Positions 11,543 through 21,500 of a stretch of DNA of 64,000 nt are shown here, piece after piece. The notes below the pieces were generated by a model. It ran no database searches. It saw only the letters and a program-made list of their open reading frames with translations, and had not been told where the DNA came from. Made by a program: the position numbers and the translations under genes. The DNA is from Tetracentron sinense. Its lineage: Eukaryota > Streptophyta > Magnoliopsida > Trochodendrales > Trochodendraceae. The stretch covers positions 36,589,965-36,653,964 of the forward strand of contig CM026557.1 in NCBI GenBank assembly GCA_015143295.1. The letters run 5' to 3'. Positions within the stretch are counted from its first letter, which is position 1; every line of letters begins with the position of its first letter.

Positions 11543-11735
11543 TGTTGAAACTCTGATTTATTGAGAATAACTTAGATGAATTACAATGACCCATAGAAGG
11601 TTTAAATAGATAACCCAAAACTCTTAATTTAGAAAGACATATTAAAAATAATCCTAATATACTAAAGATATTAATCTAAGATTATCTATGAGATCCTATG
11701 TATCTCATAGATATTACATCATTATTTTCCTAACA
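11543..11735 (-). repeat. Short LTR-like block (193 bp)
   Basis: The plus strand runs TGTTGAAACTC...TTTTCCTAACA. Reversed, it starts TGTTAGGAAAATAATG, has a TATA-like CTATTTAAACC and an AATAAA near its end, as in short copia or TRIM LTRs. Flanking 5-mers do not match and no PBS was found, so it may be part of a larger rearranged element. Confidence 0.35.
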
Positions 11736-11759
11736 TAGTATTTCTTTAATAAGGAGTAC

Positions 11760-11960
11760 ATTCATTCAGGAGTATATTCGGGTAGACCAGACATCCAGGA
11801 ATGTACTCGTACAATAGTATACTCGGGTAGGCAGGGAGTGAGTCTATTCGTACAAGAGTGTACTCGATCAAGTCGGGAATGAGTGTACTCATATAAGAGT
11901 ATACGCAGGCAAGTCACGAGTGAGTGTACTCGTACATGAGTGTACTCGGACAAGTGATCA
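11760..11960. repeat. Minisatellite built on the palindrome-like GAGTRTACTC
   Basis: Units of about 20-42 bp repeat GAGTGTACTCGTACAAGAG-like sequence eight to ten times with drift. GAGTATACTC is self-complementary, so each unit can form a small hairpin. A 136-codon minus-strand frame across it reflects the repeat, not a gene. Confidence 0.75.
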
Positions 11961-12478
11961 AATACATGCAATTGACTGTGCAGGTGGTTGTGTGATATTG
12001 ACATATCATTAAACAGACAAACATAAACCATTGGCATTGATAGGGTGTAGGGATACCTGTCGAGCAATGTGACATATCGTGTTATGGCCAGACGATCGGA
12101 TGGTGGAGATCCACTGGGGTGACGTCGATCATTGAAGGTTCGGATGGAGCGATCGTTACGGCATCCCTTCAAGGTCAGGGTTCGCGGATCGAACTACAAA
12201 GCCTTCTTCTTCTTCTTCTTTCTCTTCTTTCCTCTTCTTTTCTGGTTCAGGCATCCTCATTTTTGGGTTTACATTTGCCTCTTTATAGGCAAAAAATAAG
12301 GGGAAGCTTCCATGTAAGTATCTCACAACATATCTAAACATCTTTTGTGAGTCGGTGGTCTTGGGTTGCAAAATCCCAATTTTACCCCTTACGTGTATCT
12401 TCTTGAAGATTATGTAAACTGATCAGTTAGCAATTTGAGAAATTTTAAAGTCCTCTTTAAATTATGATCGATCACAAC
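11961..12478. other. Unassigned, LTR-like DNA with a (CTT)n run near 12202-12240
   Basis: The minus strand has a TATA-like CCTATAAAGAGGC near 12283 followed by a purine-rich GAAGAAGAAG run. The 71-codon frame over it encodes low-complexity KEEKEEEEE and is not a credible gene. Confidence 0.35.
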
Positions 12479-12644
12479 CTGATTTTATAGTATGCAAGTC
12501 CAATGCGAACTCCATCCTTGGTCAGCTCTTCTCTATCAAACTCAAACACCATCTTGAACCTATGGTTGTAGAGTACGAAACTTGAGATGAATCCTACCTT
12601 ATCGATGTTAGGGGCATGTAGATATCTTTGAGAAGTAGTGCCTT
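12479..12644 (-). pseudogene. Exon-like open stretch of unknown gene
   Basis: On the minus strand about 55 codons are open between an acceptor-like CACTGAG and a donor-like CAG/GTTGTG. The product has ordinary protein-like composition (for example VGFISSFVLYNHRFKMVFEF) rather than transposon low complexity. I do not recognise it. It could be an isolated exon, a captured fragment or chance; codons just upstream contain a stop in the same frame. Confidence 0.25.
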
Positions 12645-12764
12645 CTCAGTGAGAATTCGAGTTCTGCAGAACTTGTTGCTTTAATCTTCGACCATCTCCA
12701 TCTCGATGCTTAGCAATCTAGGAACCTTCATGGGTCTTGTCTCTCCAAAGATGAAGATAGTCAG

Positions 12765-12960
12765 TATAGCCAACGAGGGGTTGGGCTACCGGCCAAGACC
12801 ACACCTCAAGAAGCGGAGGTCTTGAGTTCAAGTCCCTTCCCCTTGTTGGCCACCCTTCGGGATTTATCTTGGCATTCCTGGTTGTGAAGTATAAGGGAAT
12901 CTGCACAGGCCGAGGGACTTAGTTGGATACTCTAAAAGGCCCGAATACCCTCGTTCCCAA
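12765..12960 (+). mobile_element. Possible tRNA-derived SINE-like block
   Basis: GGTTGGGCTACCGG resembles an A box and GAGTTCAAGTCCC about 50 bp later resembles a B box. The stretch GGAGGTCTTGAGTTCAAGTC is typical of plant SINE heads. It ends near an A-rich CAACAAGAAAAAGC. No target duplication was identified. Confidence 0.4.
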
Positions 12961-13880
12961 CAAGAAAAAGCAGAAGACAGTCTCTTAAGCTTCCAATAAG
13001 CCATATACATGCATCATTATCTTATAGAATTTACAGAACAACTGATTACTCGAGGCATCAAAATTCATGTGATAGCATGTGATCACCCAGTTTTGTGCTT
13101 CTGCCTTCTCTTCAACTTATGCGTCTGTACAACACAAAATATTACGGCATTCTTGTTCAGGACATAAGCGACATAGATGTGGTTTAGGCAAACCCCATTT
13201 GAGGTACTTGCATCATCAAGTAGTAAAAAACTTGTACCATCTCATATAGTGCAACAAAGTAACTCCATTATAAGTTGGAATTGGAAGAAGCAGTAAGTTT
13301 TTAACAAATAAGTGGTCCGCGCAAATAATACCCAAATTAAATTAAAGTAGAATAAGGATACAGTCAATCAAGTGAGGACCATGGTTACTTTAACTGGAAC
13401 ATTGTAGACAAACAGTATGCAAAAGGAATCAATTGTACTATTACCAAACTATTTAGACAAGAATAAGAGCAGCCTGGTAGTCAAAGAGGTCATTAGATAA
13501 CAGAGTTGTTATTAAGGTGTCCAAACAATCAATAACAAGGAATGAACTAAGTTGATGTCCAATTAGACGTCAAGTAAGCCTAAGAGGAGACAAGGCTAAC
13601 CTATATCCAACAAGGAATTATGTTGAAAGGGAGTGTTTGGTTCACTTTGAGAACTGGATTTAAGTAACTCTAGTTCAGGTTCAAAACTTTTCTTAAGAAG
13701 AACAATTAAGGTTAATTAAAGGCCGTGGCAGTGCGGAACTAACACTACTTGAAGTATGCTTATTCATCATGGTTACATTTTCAGGAAAATGACAGTGTTC
13801 AATCGAACCGTGATAGAATCTCTTATAAATCACAGGAGAGATCTAAAAAAAAAACAATTGACTTGAGTTTACATCACAGT
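12961..13880. other. Intergenic DNA, nothing recognised
   Basis: No open frame of note, termini or tandem structure. Confidence 0.45.
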
Positions 13881-13885
13881 TAATA

Positions 13886-14440
13886 ATTTTTTTGTTTTTT
13901 TAATGCCACTCAATGGCAGTGGGGGGTTTGGCAGACCCCTACCTATTCATTAAAAAAAAGCAATGAGGGGATATAAAACCCTACCCCTACAAAATCACAA
14001 GAACACAAATACATAAGACTTTACTAAAACAATTTTTACTTTACCAAAGAGTAAAACTACTCCTTAAATCGAGTTGGTTTCCTAACCTCCTTCTTTGGTC
14101 TTCCTTGAGAAGAATCAATTGTTAATGTTTTCTTCTTCTTTTTATTTCTCCTTGATGTCACTAGTTGAAAATGGTCTTCTTCTTTGAATTCTTAATAAGA
14201 ATATCATCACGAACTTGCTCTTGACTACCAAGTCTACTAGGAAACTCAACCTCCCATTGACCTTCAGAAATTTGACTCCTAGAGACATCTACACAAGTTT
14301 CTGCCCCATTTTTTCCCTCTAAATATTTGGCTGGTCCAGATTTAGAGAGACAATTTGAATCGCCTTGAATAATCTCCTTAGGTTAGGCAAACTCCTTCTG
14401 TTTAAATACCCATCTAGGTTTTGTTGTTAGTAGGTTAATA
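13886..14440 (-). mobile_element. L1-type LINE fragment: ORF1 C-terminal piece joined to the 3' tail
   Basis: On the minus strand the 3' end GGTAGGGGTCTGCCAAACCC followed by an A-rich tail (plus-strand T tract at about 13886-13901) matches the tail of the LINE at 27.3-27.9 kb. Upstream, at about 14430-14190, a frame reads KPRWVFKQKEFA and on into an S/E/G-rich segment, like the linker after the ORF1 nucleic-acid domain of plant L1. ORF2 (endonuclease, RT, RNase H) is absent between them, so an internal deletion is likely. The ORF1 assignment is tentative; the shared 3' tail is clear. Confidence 0.5.
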
Positions 14441-14470
14441 AAAAAATTGTCATAAATATTTGTCATGGGA

Positions 14471-14540
14471 AATATAAGATCACGATTATTACCATATTTT
14501 TAAGCATTACTGTTATTAATATGATTCGTGATCTTATATT
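14471..14540. repeat. Imperfect hairpin, arms about 20 bp
   Basis: AATATAAGATCACGATTATT and ATGATTCGTGATCTTATATT are near reverse complements separated by about 30 bp. It may be the core of a small MITE. Confidence 0.6.
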
Positions 14541-16480
14541 GACAATAAAATTTAAGTAGACTTTATTTGGATTCCGATCACGGTTATTTAACGACTGTGA
14601 TTGTATCTATTGTTTATAAATATTACATATGCATATAGTTACTAAATAAGCAACTTCTGAAGTGTTCTTCTCCCTTCATGTTTCCTAATTTTCTTGTCAT
14701 ATTATTAATGGAGTTACTAAACCATCTTTTTTTTTGTCTTGTGAAATTTTAAGTCAAGAGATCCTTATTATAAAGTGAAAGAAAACTTTCTAAGATAAAG
14801 AGAAGCGTGTTTTGCTCAAAACTTCCATAAGAAAAAGAAAAGTGTCTTCAGAGTGTTGTTCAGACCTCATCCTCACTGTTATTAAGAACCAATCTTTGCG
14901 TTTAGATGAGGAAGAAGAAGAAGAAACATAAGAATGAGATTTCTCTTTTACTAAAAACAAAACATCTTCATTTTCTTCTATTTCGTTTGATTTTCATTTT
15001 TCCTAAAACAGCTAGCCCTCAAAAATCAGCATGTCTTCTAGTGTCATTGTCGTTTCTCACCAAGGAAGAATGGATATTCTGTTGCATCATGAACCTCAAA
15101 GCACGAGTTAGGAAATTGTTGCAACATGTGGCCTGGACTAAATGGGGTGGGGGGGGTATTGTGTGTGTGAGCCTTAGTAGTTACCAAAAGAAACAATAAT
15201 TAGTTCCACATTGGTGGGGAACCCTTGTTTTTGTGAGCCCCGATAGCCCCATCTCCCTCTCTTTTTGAAAGGGTTGTGTGGGTGCATTGGCCTTGTGGCC
15301 TAGGCTGTGTGTGTATTGGGGGGTATATAGTGTGTGCTTGTGTCTTATTTGAGTTACCAAAAATAAATAAAGGAGTTCTAGCCCAGATTTCAAAAAAAAA
15401 AATAGAGCAAAAATAACACATATATAGCATGTTCTCTATAAATTAATAGACTGTTATTAAGAGGGCAGAATAACAGAAAATTGGTGTTGTGAATGACAGG
15501 ATAAAAGAGACTTGTTTTGAATAGACTAGGGATAACTATTGTAATTTTTAACTTATGCTAATTTTAAAATATCTAGTAAAGTCAATGCTATTTTATAATT
15601 TTTTGAGATTCTTGGGAATACTCTAGTAGGTCACAGGAAGTTCGATAGGTTCTATAGGGGTGTAAAATCAGGAAATTACAATTTTGTAAATGATTTTCTC
15701 AACTTAACTTCTCAACTTGTCTTTGCGTCTCATTTTTGCTTCTTGCTCTGACACGTTGATTAATGAATTGGGTTTAGTTTTGATCATTTCAACCCTAATC
15801 GGGTTGGGGTCGATGTTGAGGTCATAAGTTTCAATTTAATTTTTACCCGACCCACAAATCCATCACTTCTTTACACCTTACAAATGTATGATTTATAGCT
15901 TAATTAGCAGCCCAAATAGGATCCAAGGGCCTTATATCGATTTGCCCAAAAGTAGGGGTATATTAAGGGGGGCATGGAAAATATAGTTGGAAATCAATCA
16001 GAGAATTCGACCACAATGACTGAATTGATTATCTTCATCCACAAGGATAATAATCATTAGGGAATCCAAGCACACAAAATAAGCACAGATTTGCAAAAGT
16101 AATTAAAAGGTAGAATACATCCAATCCCAAGTGTGTATAATATTTAAAAGTGGTTCCCTAGTGATCGTTATATATAACTAAATATTATTTGTTATTAGTG
16201 ACTGTCTTTTTTTTTAATATAATAATATTAGGAAGTGCATTATATGAATATGATTTTGAATTTATTTAAGTGTTTCATCACTTTATAAAGTTTGTCTTTG
16301 TCGTCTCATTTTCTTTTTCTATCACGAAGCATCTATTAGGACAAAATATATTTTCTTGGTACTTATACTAATCCCATTTAACCCATGCATCGCACAGGTT
16401 TTCACTATTATATATAGAAAGTAAATCAGCTTTTGGAAGCTTGACTTTTGCAAAATGATATGCACGATCGAGTCATGTGA
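14541..16480. other. Unassigned AT-rich DNA
   Basis: Open frames at 14906-15199 and 15181-15430 overlap on opposite strands with no recognisable product. A TTAGTTCCACATTGGTGGGG motif near 15200 is LTR-like, and 16386-16415 (CATGCATCGCACAGG then CACTATTATATATAG) resembles a worn Helitron end. Neither is well enough bounded to call. Confidence 0.35.
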
Positions 16481-16499
16481 TTCTTCTCGAATGGATGAA

Positions 16500-16700
16500 T
16501 GGTCAGCGATAGTAAGGTTTTTTTAGTGCAAATCCTACTAATGCCGGGCTGGACCAATGTTTACGCAGGCTGGGAAGGCCGGGCTGGACTAGTGTTTAAA
16601 CGGGCTGGGCTGTGTTCAAGTTCAATTCTTAGCCCAATGTTGAGTTTGGGAGGGGTTCATACCAATCTGTCTGCTCTGAGGGCCGAGCCGGGCCTAAACT
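16500..16700. repeat. GGGCTGG-rich MITE-like block
   Basis: GCCGGGCTGGACYA occurs twice (16541, 16578) with GGGCCGAGCCGGGCC at the far end (16680). Terminal repeats are imperfect and no clean target duplication was seen. Confidence 0.35.
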
Positions 16701-16706
16701 CATAGT

Positions 16707-16732
16707 TTTTATTATTATTATTATTATTATAT
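16707..16732. repeat. (TTA)n microsatellite
   Basis: About eight consecutive TTA units. Confidence 0.9.
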
Positions 16733-16754
16733 AAGTTTGTATTAAAACCAAGAG

Positions 16755-17435
16755 TCGTGAGGCTGCACTCAAGTCAAGCTAATTCGTCGGCTCGACTCAA
16801 GCTCATTTGATCCAAGCTCAAGCTAGCATTTCAGGCTTGAACAAACCAAGCCAAGCTTTTATTTGTTTGAGCTCGAATGATTAAACAAGCAAGCTCAAGC
16901 CAACCCTGTTTGATTCAGCTTGGCTTAAAGCTCAGCTTGCTTAAGACTCGATTTGGCTTGAGATGAACTCAGTTCGAAATATTATATATATAAAATATTA
17001 TGTTATTTATATTAATATAAACAATATTTTTTACTTTCTTTATCATAGTTTGTAATAATTTTTAATAACTAAGTTTAAGAGATAATTTTTAAAAAAAAGT
17101 TAAAGTGTTATAATCAAAAAACTATGATCTAACTTTCTACTCTTTGGACTACAGTATTACCCCCAAATCTTACTTTCATCTATGAATGTATTAATTTTAT
17201 GTAGTTTTATTGTATTATAATTCATTAATAAATATTTAATAAAATAGTGTCAAATTAAATTAAATAATTACATGAATCAAGCTTAAGTCAACCCGAGCTC
17301 GGCTCAGCTTGAATAAAGTTTGAGCTCAAGCTCAAGCTCGAACCAAGTTCAAGACAAGCTCAAGCAGAGCTCGAGCATGTTCAAGCTAATCTCAAACTTG
17401 GCTTGGCCAAGCTCGGCTCAAATACACCGAGCCGG
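16755..17435. mobile_element. Inverted-repeat element with GAGCTCAAGC-rich ends and an AT-rich core
   Basis: Both ends (16780-16980 and 17280-17430) are dense in AGCTCAAGC/GCTTGAGCT and GCTCGGCTC words in opposing orientation around an AT-rich centre. This layout is common in plant hAT-like non-autonomous elements. Exact termini are not resolved. Confidence 0.45.
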
Positions 17436-17678
17436 ATCACCTCCGTGCTGCCACCTGTCCCTTTATATTTTCCACAAGAATGGAGTGTAAAAGAGACTTG
17501 GCTTACGACAACTGCAAAGGGGTAGGGGTACATGTTGGATCCATCTAAGTGTTGATGAAGCTACATATCAGTTAACACTAGAGGAGATCCGAAGTCTTAA
17601 ATCAAATAGCATTTCAAACGAGAAGAATGCTAAGCATACTCACAATCCATGCTCTTCCTCTTTTTTAGATTATATTTA
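17436..17678. other. Short spacer, nothing recognised
   Basis: No feature seen. Confidence 0.4.
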
Positions 17679-18785
17679 CTAGTGGGCCGCACGTGTGATG
17701 CATGTGAGAGAGAGGGAAAGAGGAGAGAGGCTGGGAAGAGGGACCTTAGTGAGGGCATTTTGAAAATAAAAATTAAGGAATATTTTGGGTGTAGAAACTT
17801 GAGGGATATTTTGGATTAAAAAAAATTGTGAGGGACACGTTGGTTATAGAAATATAATGTAAGACCATTTTTAGAATCAAAAAGCCTTAGGGACATTTTG
17901 GGTATAACAAAGAAAGGGGGTAGGCGGGGCCTTGGCGAGTCGTTCTTCTTTCGGAGCATTTCGTCAAGAGAGCGAGGTTGGTTATGCCACTGAGGCCGTC
18001 TTGTGTCCCTTTTAACACTACTTAACTATGATTAAGACTCACCCACTTATCATTGGTTTTTAGAAAAAAAAAAATTTAACCCTATGAGTTAGTGAATTTT
18101 AATTAAGGTTTAAAAAAATTAATTATTTTTTCTAGCAACCAAGAATAAATGGGTGAACCTTAGTGGTCGGTGAATCTTAACCACAGTCGGAGTCCCGTTA
18201 CGCCCTTGGGGTTGCCATGTGTCTCTTTTGACACCCCTTAATTGTGGTAAGATTCATCTATCCCTAAAGTTCACCCACCTATCCTTTGTTTTTAGAAAAA
18301 AAATATTAACTTTTTAAAATACTAGTTAAATTTACTATTTCCTAGGGTTAAATTTTTTTCATAGTATTTTTTCTTCTAAAATCCAATAATAAGTGAGTGA
18401 ACCTTTGGGTTGAGTGAATCTTAACCACGGTTAAAGAGTGTTAAAAGGGACACATGGCGGCCTCAGTGGTGTAACCGGACTCCAAGAAGTCCGGTTTTAA
18501 CTGTAGAGAATTTCAAGCGTAATAGATAGATGAGTGAGGGGTGATATGGGAACCAAGCAAATATTTAATTAAGTGTTTGTCTTATATAATGATTATGATA
18601 AGGGTAGTTTAGGAATTTTACAAAATTTCATCTACGTTTTTAAGGGCTCGTTATGCAAAGGGTAGTTTTGAAATTTTACAAAGTTGTATCTACCTTTTCA
18701 AGGGCTCATGATGCAAAGGGTGGTATTGGAATTACAAAAGATTCAATCAACATTTTGAATATGGGCCATCCTCTTTATTTTGGTA
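17679..18785 (-). mobile_element. Non-autonomous Helitron A of a head-to-tail pair
   Basis: On the minus strand its 3' end reads CACGTGCGGCCCACTAG then T, preceded by CACATG-CATCA-CACGTG, a short subterminal hairpin. Its 5' end at about 18785 (TACCAAAATAAAGAGGATGG) is worn and abuts the 3' end of Helitron B. No RepHel frame is present. Inside lies a long inverted repeat (17978-18476). Confidence 0.7.
17978..18476. repeat. Long inverted repeat inside Helitron A
   Basis: GTTATGCCACTGAGGCCG...TTTTAACACTACTTAAC (17978-18030) is inverted as GTTAAAGAGTGTTAAAAGGG...GCCTCAGTGGTGTAAC (18427-18476). Between them a second related pair centres on CCATGTGTCTCTTTTGACACC. The transcript would fold into a long hairpin. 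Confidence 0.7.
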
Positions 18786-19927
18786 CTAGTGGGAAGCACG
18801 TGAGATGCACGTGAGAGAAAGGAATGAGAGAGAGACTAGGAAGAGGGACCCTAGTGAGGGCTTTTGAAAAAAAAAAGTAATGAAATATTTTTGGTATACA
18901 AACTTAAGGAAGATTTTAGTTTAAAAAAAATTGTGAGAGACACATTGCTTATTGAAATATGATGTTGAGAAATTTTAGGTATAACAAAGAAAGGGACGGG
19001 CGGGGCCTTGGCGAAACGTTCTTCTTTCAGAGCATTTTGCCCAATAGAGTGAGGAGTCCTTTATGCCACTGAGGTCACCATGTGTTCCTTTTAACACTAT
19101 TTAACTGTGATTAAAGATTCACCCACCCCTAGGGTTCATCCACTTATCCTTGGGTTTATAAAAAAAATATGAATTTTTTTTTTTAATCCTAAGTGGTAGT
19201 GAATTTTAATCAAGGTTGAAAAGAAATTAATATATATTTAAAAAAAAACTAAGAATAAGTGATGAACCCTAGCGGTCGGCGAATCTTAACCACAGTTGGA
19301 GTCCCGTTACACCCTTGAGGTTGCCATGAGTCTCTTTTGACACCCCTTAACTGTGGTTAAGATTCATCTACCCCTAGAGTTCACCCACTTATCCTTTTTT
19401 TTTTTAACAAAAAAAATTAATTTTTTTTAACAAAAAAAATTAATTTTTTTGAACCCTAGTTAAAATTCACTAATTCCTAGGTTAAAATTTTTTTTTTCAT
19501 ATTTTTTTTCTAAAAACCAATGATAAGTGGGTGAACCTTAGGGGTGAATGAATCTTATCCACAGTTAAAGAGTGTTAAAAGAGACACATGGCGAGCTCAA
19601 TGGTGTAACTGGACTTCAAGAAGTTCGGTTTTAACCGTAGAGAATTTAAAACCTAATAGATAGATGAGTGAGGGGTATATAATATGGGAACTAAGCAAAC
19701 ATTTAATTAAGTGTTTGTCTTATATAATGATTATGATAACGGTAGTTTGAGAATTTTATAAAATTTCATCTACGTTTTCAAAGGCCCATTATGCAAATGA
19801 TAGTTTTGGAATTTTGCAAAACTTCATATATGTTTTCAAGAGTTCATTATGCAAAGGGTAGTTTTGAAATTACAAAACATGCCATCAAAGTTTAGAACAT
19901 GGGGCATCCTCTTTATAATAGTAAAGA
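18786..19927 (-). mobile_element. Non-autonomous Helitron B of a head-to-tail pair
   Basis: On the minus strand it begins TCTTTACTATTATAAAGAGG after an A (19928) and ends CACGTGCATCTCACGTG, CTTCCCA, CTAG, then T. The 6-bp stem hairpin (18797-18802 with 18808-18813) lies seven bases before CTAG, as expected for Helitrons. It is the sister of Helitron A over almost its whole length (offset about 1107 bp) and has no coding capacity. Confidence 0.8.
19063..19611. repeat. Long inverted repeat inside Helitron B
   Basis: This is the counterpart of the structure in Helitron A: TTATGCCACTGAGG...CCTTTTAACACTATTTAAC against GTTAAAGAGTGTTAAAAGAG...CTCAATGGTGTAAC. Its retention in both copies shows it was present before the pair formed. 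Confidence 0.65.
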
Positions 19928-20079
19928 TGTCAACTTATTTGTGTGCCCCACATAAAATTATTTCTTTGATTATTACTCTCACCTTTTAGATAATAAATCA
20001 ACCTCTTGATAATAAAAGAAATGCCTTTATGTGAGCCTCCAAGTAGACTGACACAAAGTCATTTTTTTTATGAAAAATA

Positions 20080-20340
20080 ATCAATATCTTGGCTGGTGGA
20101 GCTAGCATAAGAAGGGGTCTGGTCCCCCTTTTTCTTGCCATGTCCTTTTCTGTGATGAAGATTCACTAATTACCCTTAGGGTTTAAGCATTTAATCTTAA
20201 TTTTAAAAAAATTAACCATAGATATTAAAACTTGTTAACCATAGTTCAAAGCAGTTAAAGGGGCTTTATGAGGACGAAGAACAATAGTCTAATCCTTGCC
20301 CAAGGAGAGGACTATTGTTCTTATTTTATTATAATAAGGG
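20080..20340. repeat. Dispersed-family fragment with a 13-bp perfect hairpin (20277-20322)
   Basis: AAGAACAATAGTC (20277-20289) and GACTATTGTTCTT (20310-20322) are exact reverse complements around a 20-nt loop. The flanking TTGCCATGTCC and GAAGATTCACTAATTACCC words link it to the 4.7-5.3 kb duplication and the Helitrons. Confidence 0.75.
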
Positions 20341-20730
20341 GGAGAGTAGCAATTGTGAGATTATGCTTACCATTCCATCATGGACAATCTAGAGTCCGGA
20401 TCTTGTCCAATTGTGATTGAATTCGGGAGGGTTTAATCGCGCCTACAAAGCCCTTCAATTGTCCTGTTTTTTTTTACTCTGATTAACAATTTTTAACCTT
20501 TAAGTTTGTATTTTGTAATATTTTTTTAAAAAAAATCAAGATTAGATTGTTGAACCCTAAAGGTTTGTAAATCTTAACAGCAAGTAATGGGATTAAATAG
20601 GATTATTGGACACTTGTTAATCTGTGGCCGCATTTGGAGAGTTCAATCGTAATTGACTATGATCCCAACTCGACAATCTAACCCATCCACTTCCAGTCTT
20701 CAAAAGGAATAAAACAAATCCTTAAAATGC
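20341..20730. repeat. Worn inverted-repeat block
   Basis: CCAATTGTGATTGAATTCGG (20409) faces GAGTTCAATCGTAATTGACT (20639) in inverse orientation; the former also occurs inside the 4270-4556 Helitron. Boundaries are unclear. Confidence 0.35.
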
Positions 20731-20869
20731 TATGTTTGGTTGTTGAGAAAATAGGTGAAACCAAAGAAAATAAAAGAAAATTCTGAATTTCTAATCAGAT
20801 TTTAGTTTTGTTTTGTCCAATACTTTTTTCTTTTCCATGTTTCACTGATTTTCTCGGCAACCAAACATA
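20731..20869. mobile_element. Fold-back MITE (139 bp)
   Basis: The terminal repeats TATGTTTGGTTGTTGAGAAA and TTTCTCGGCAACCAAACATA pair over about 30 bp, and the purine/pyrimidine-rich interior continues the pairing. No target duplication was recognised, so the superfamily is open. Confidence 0.65.
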
Positions 20870-21500
20870 AGGTAAAGCAGTAAATTTTCAACAAGAGAAC
20901 CTTCCAGCAATAAATGGGGACCATTTAGATTGTTAAAAGGGCAATCTTCAAAGCCTTCCAACAACCTCCGGTACTGTTGCTCCCTCTTCAAGGCCATGAA
21001 TGTCCATTAGATTGTTAAAAGCTATTGACAATTACCCTTCAACAACCATATGATTGATTCCCGGTAGCCTGTCTCAAGGGATGAGCCACAACCGAACTTT
21101 CTGGTGCTTCCTTTTCCACATCCGAACCTTTCATTACTTTACGTTCGGGGCTGAGACTCGTCTCTTAACCATACACCATAACTTCCACATCATCTTGTTC
21201 TTCCACATTGCGTTGAACATTCTTCTCATAACGCCGTTGATTGCTCACTAACTCTATGTAACCTGTGCTATGGCAGGATTTGCTCCCAAACCAAGAATCT
21301 TCACCTTCAAACAACTGACTAAGGAAATGATGCAAAAAAAAACAAAAAATTTGAAAAGCGAAAAATGAGATATAGACACCTCACTCTCATTAGTTATGTG
21401 TAGTTTACCATACTTTTGATCATGAGATGGTGTGATCATTAAAATATACATTTGTTTCACTAATAGATACTAATCATACTAACCGGGGTTGCAGCCTAAC
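20870..21500. other. Intergenic DNA, nothing recognised
   Basis: The 65- and 68-codon frames on opposite strands here have no recognisable product. Confidence 0.45.

Noticed and set aside
11762..12172. 136-codon minus-strand frame as a gene
   Set aside because: Most of it is the GAGTRTACTC minisatellite translated (repeats of YTHVRVHS-like peptides); no domain or start context.
12156..12371. Lysine/glutamate-rich 71-codon protein
   Set aside because: It is a translation of a (CTT)n-type microsatellite on the minus strand.
12765..12900. A true tRNA gene suggested by A- and B-box-like words
   Set aside because: No cloverleaf could be drawn by eye: acceptor and anticodon stems are missing. 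A SINE head is the better reading.
14906..15430. Overlapping frames on both strands around 15.2 kb
   Set aside because: Low-complexity KKKKHK start, G-runs and no homology that I recognise; likely noncoding.
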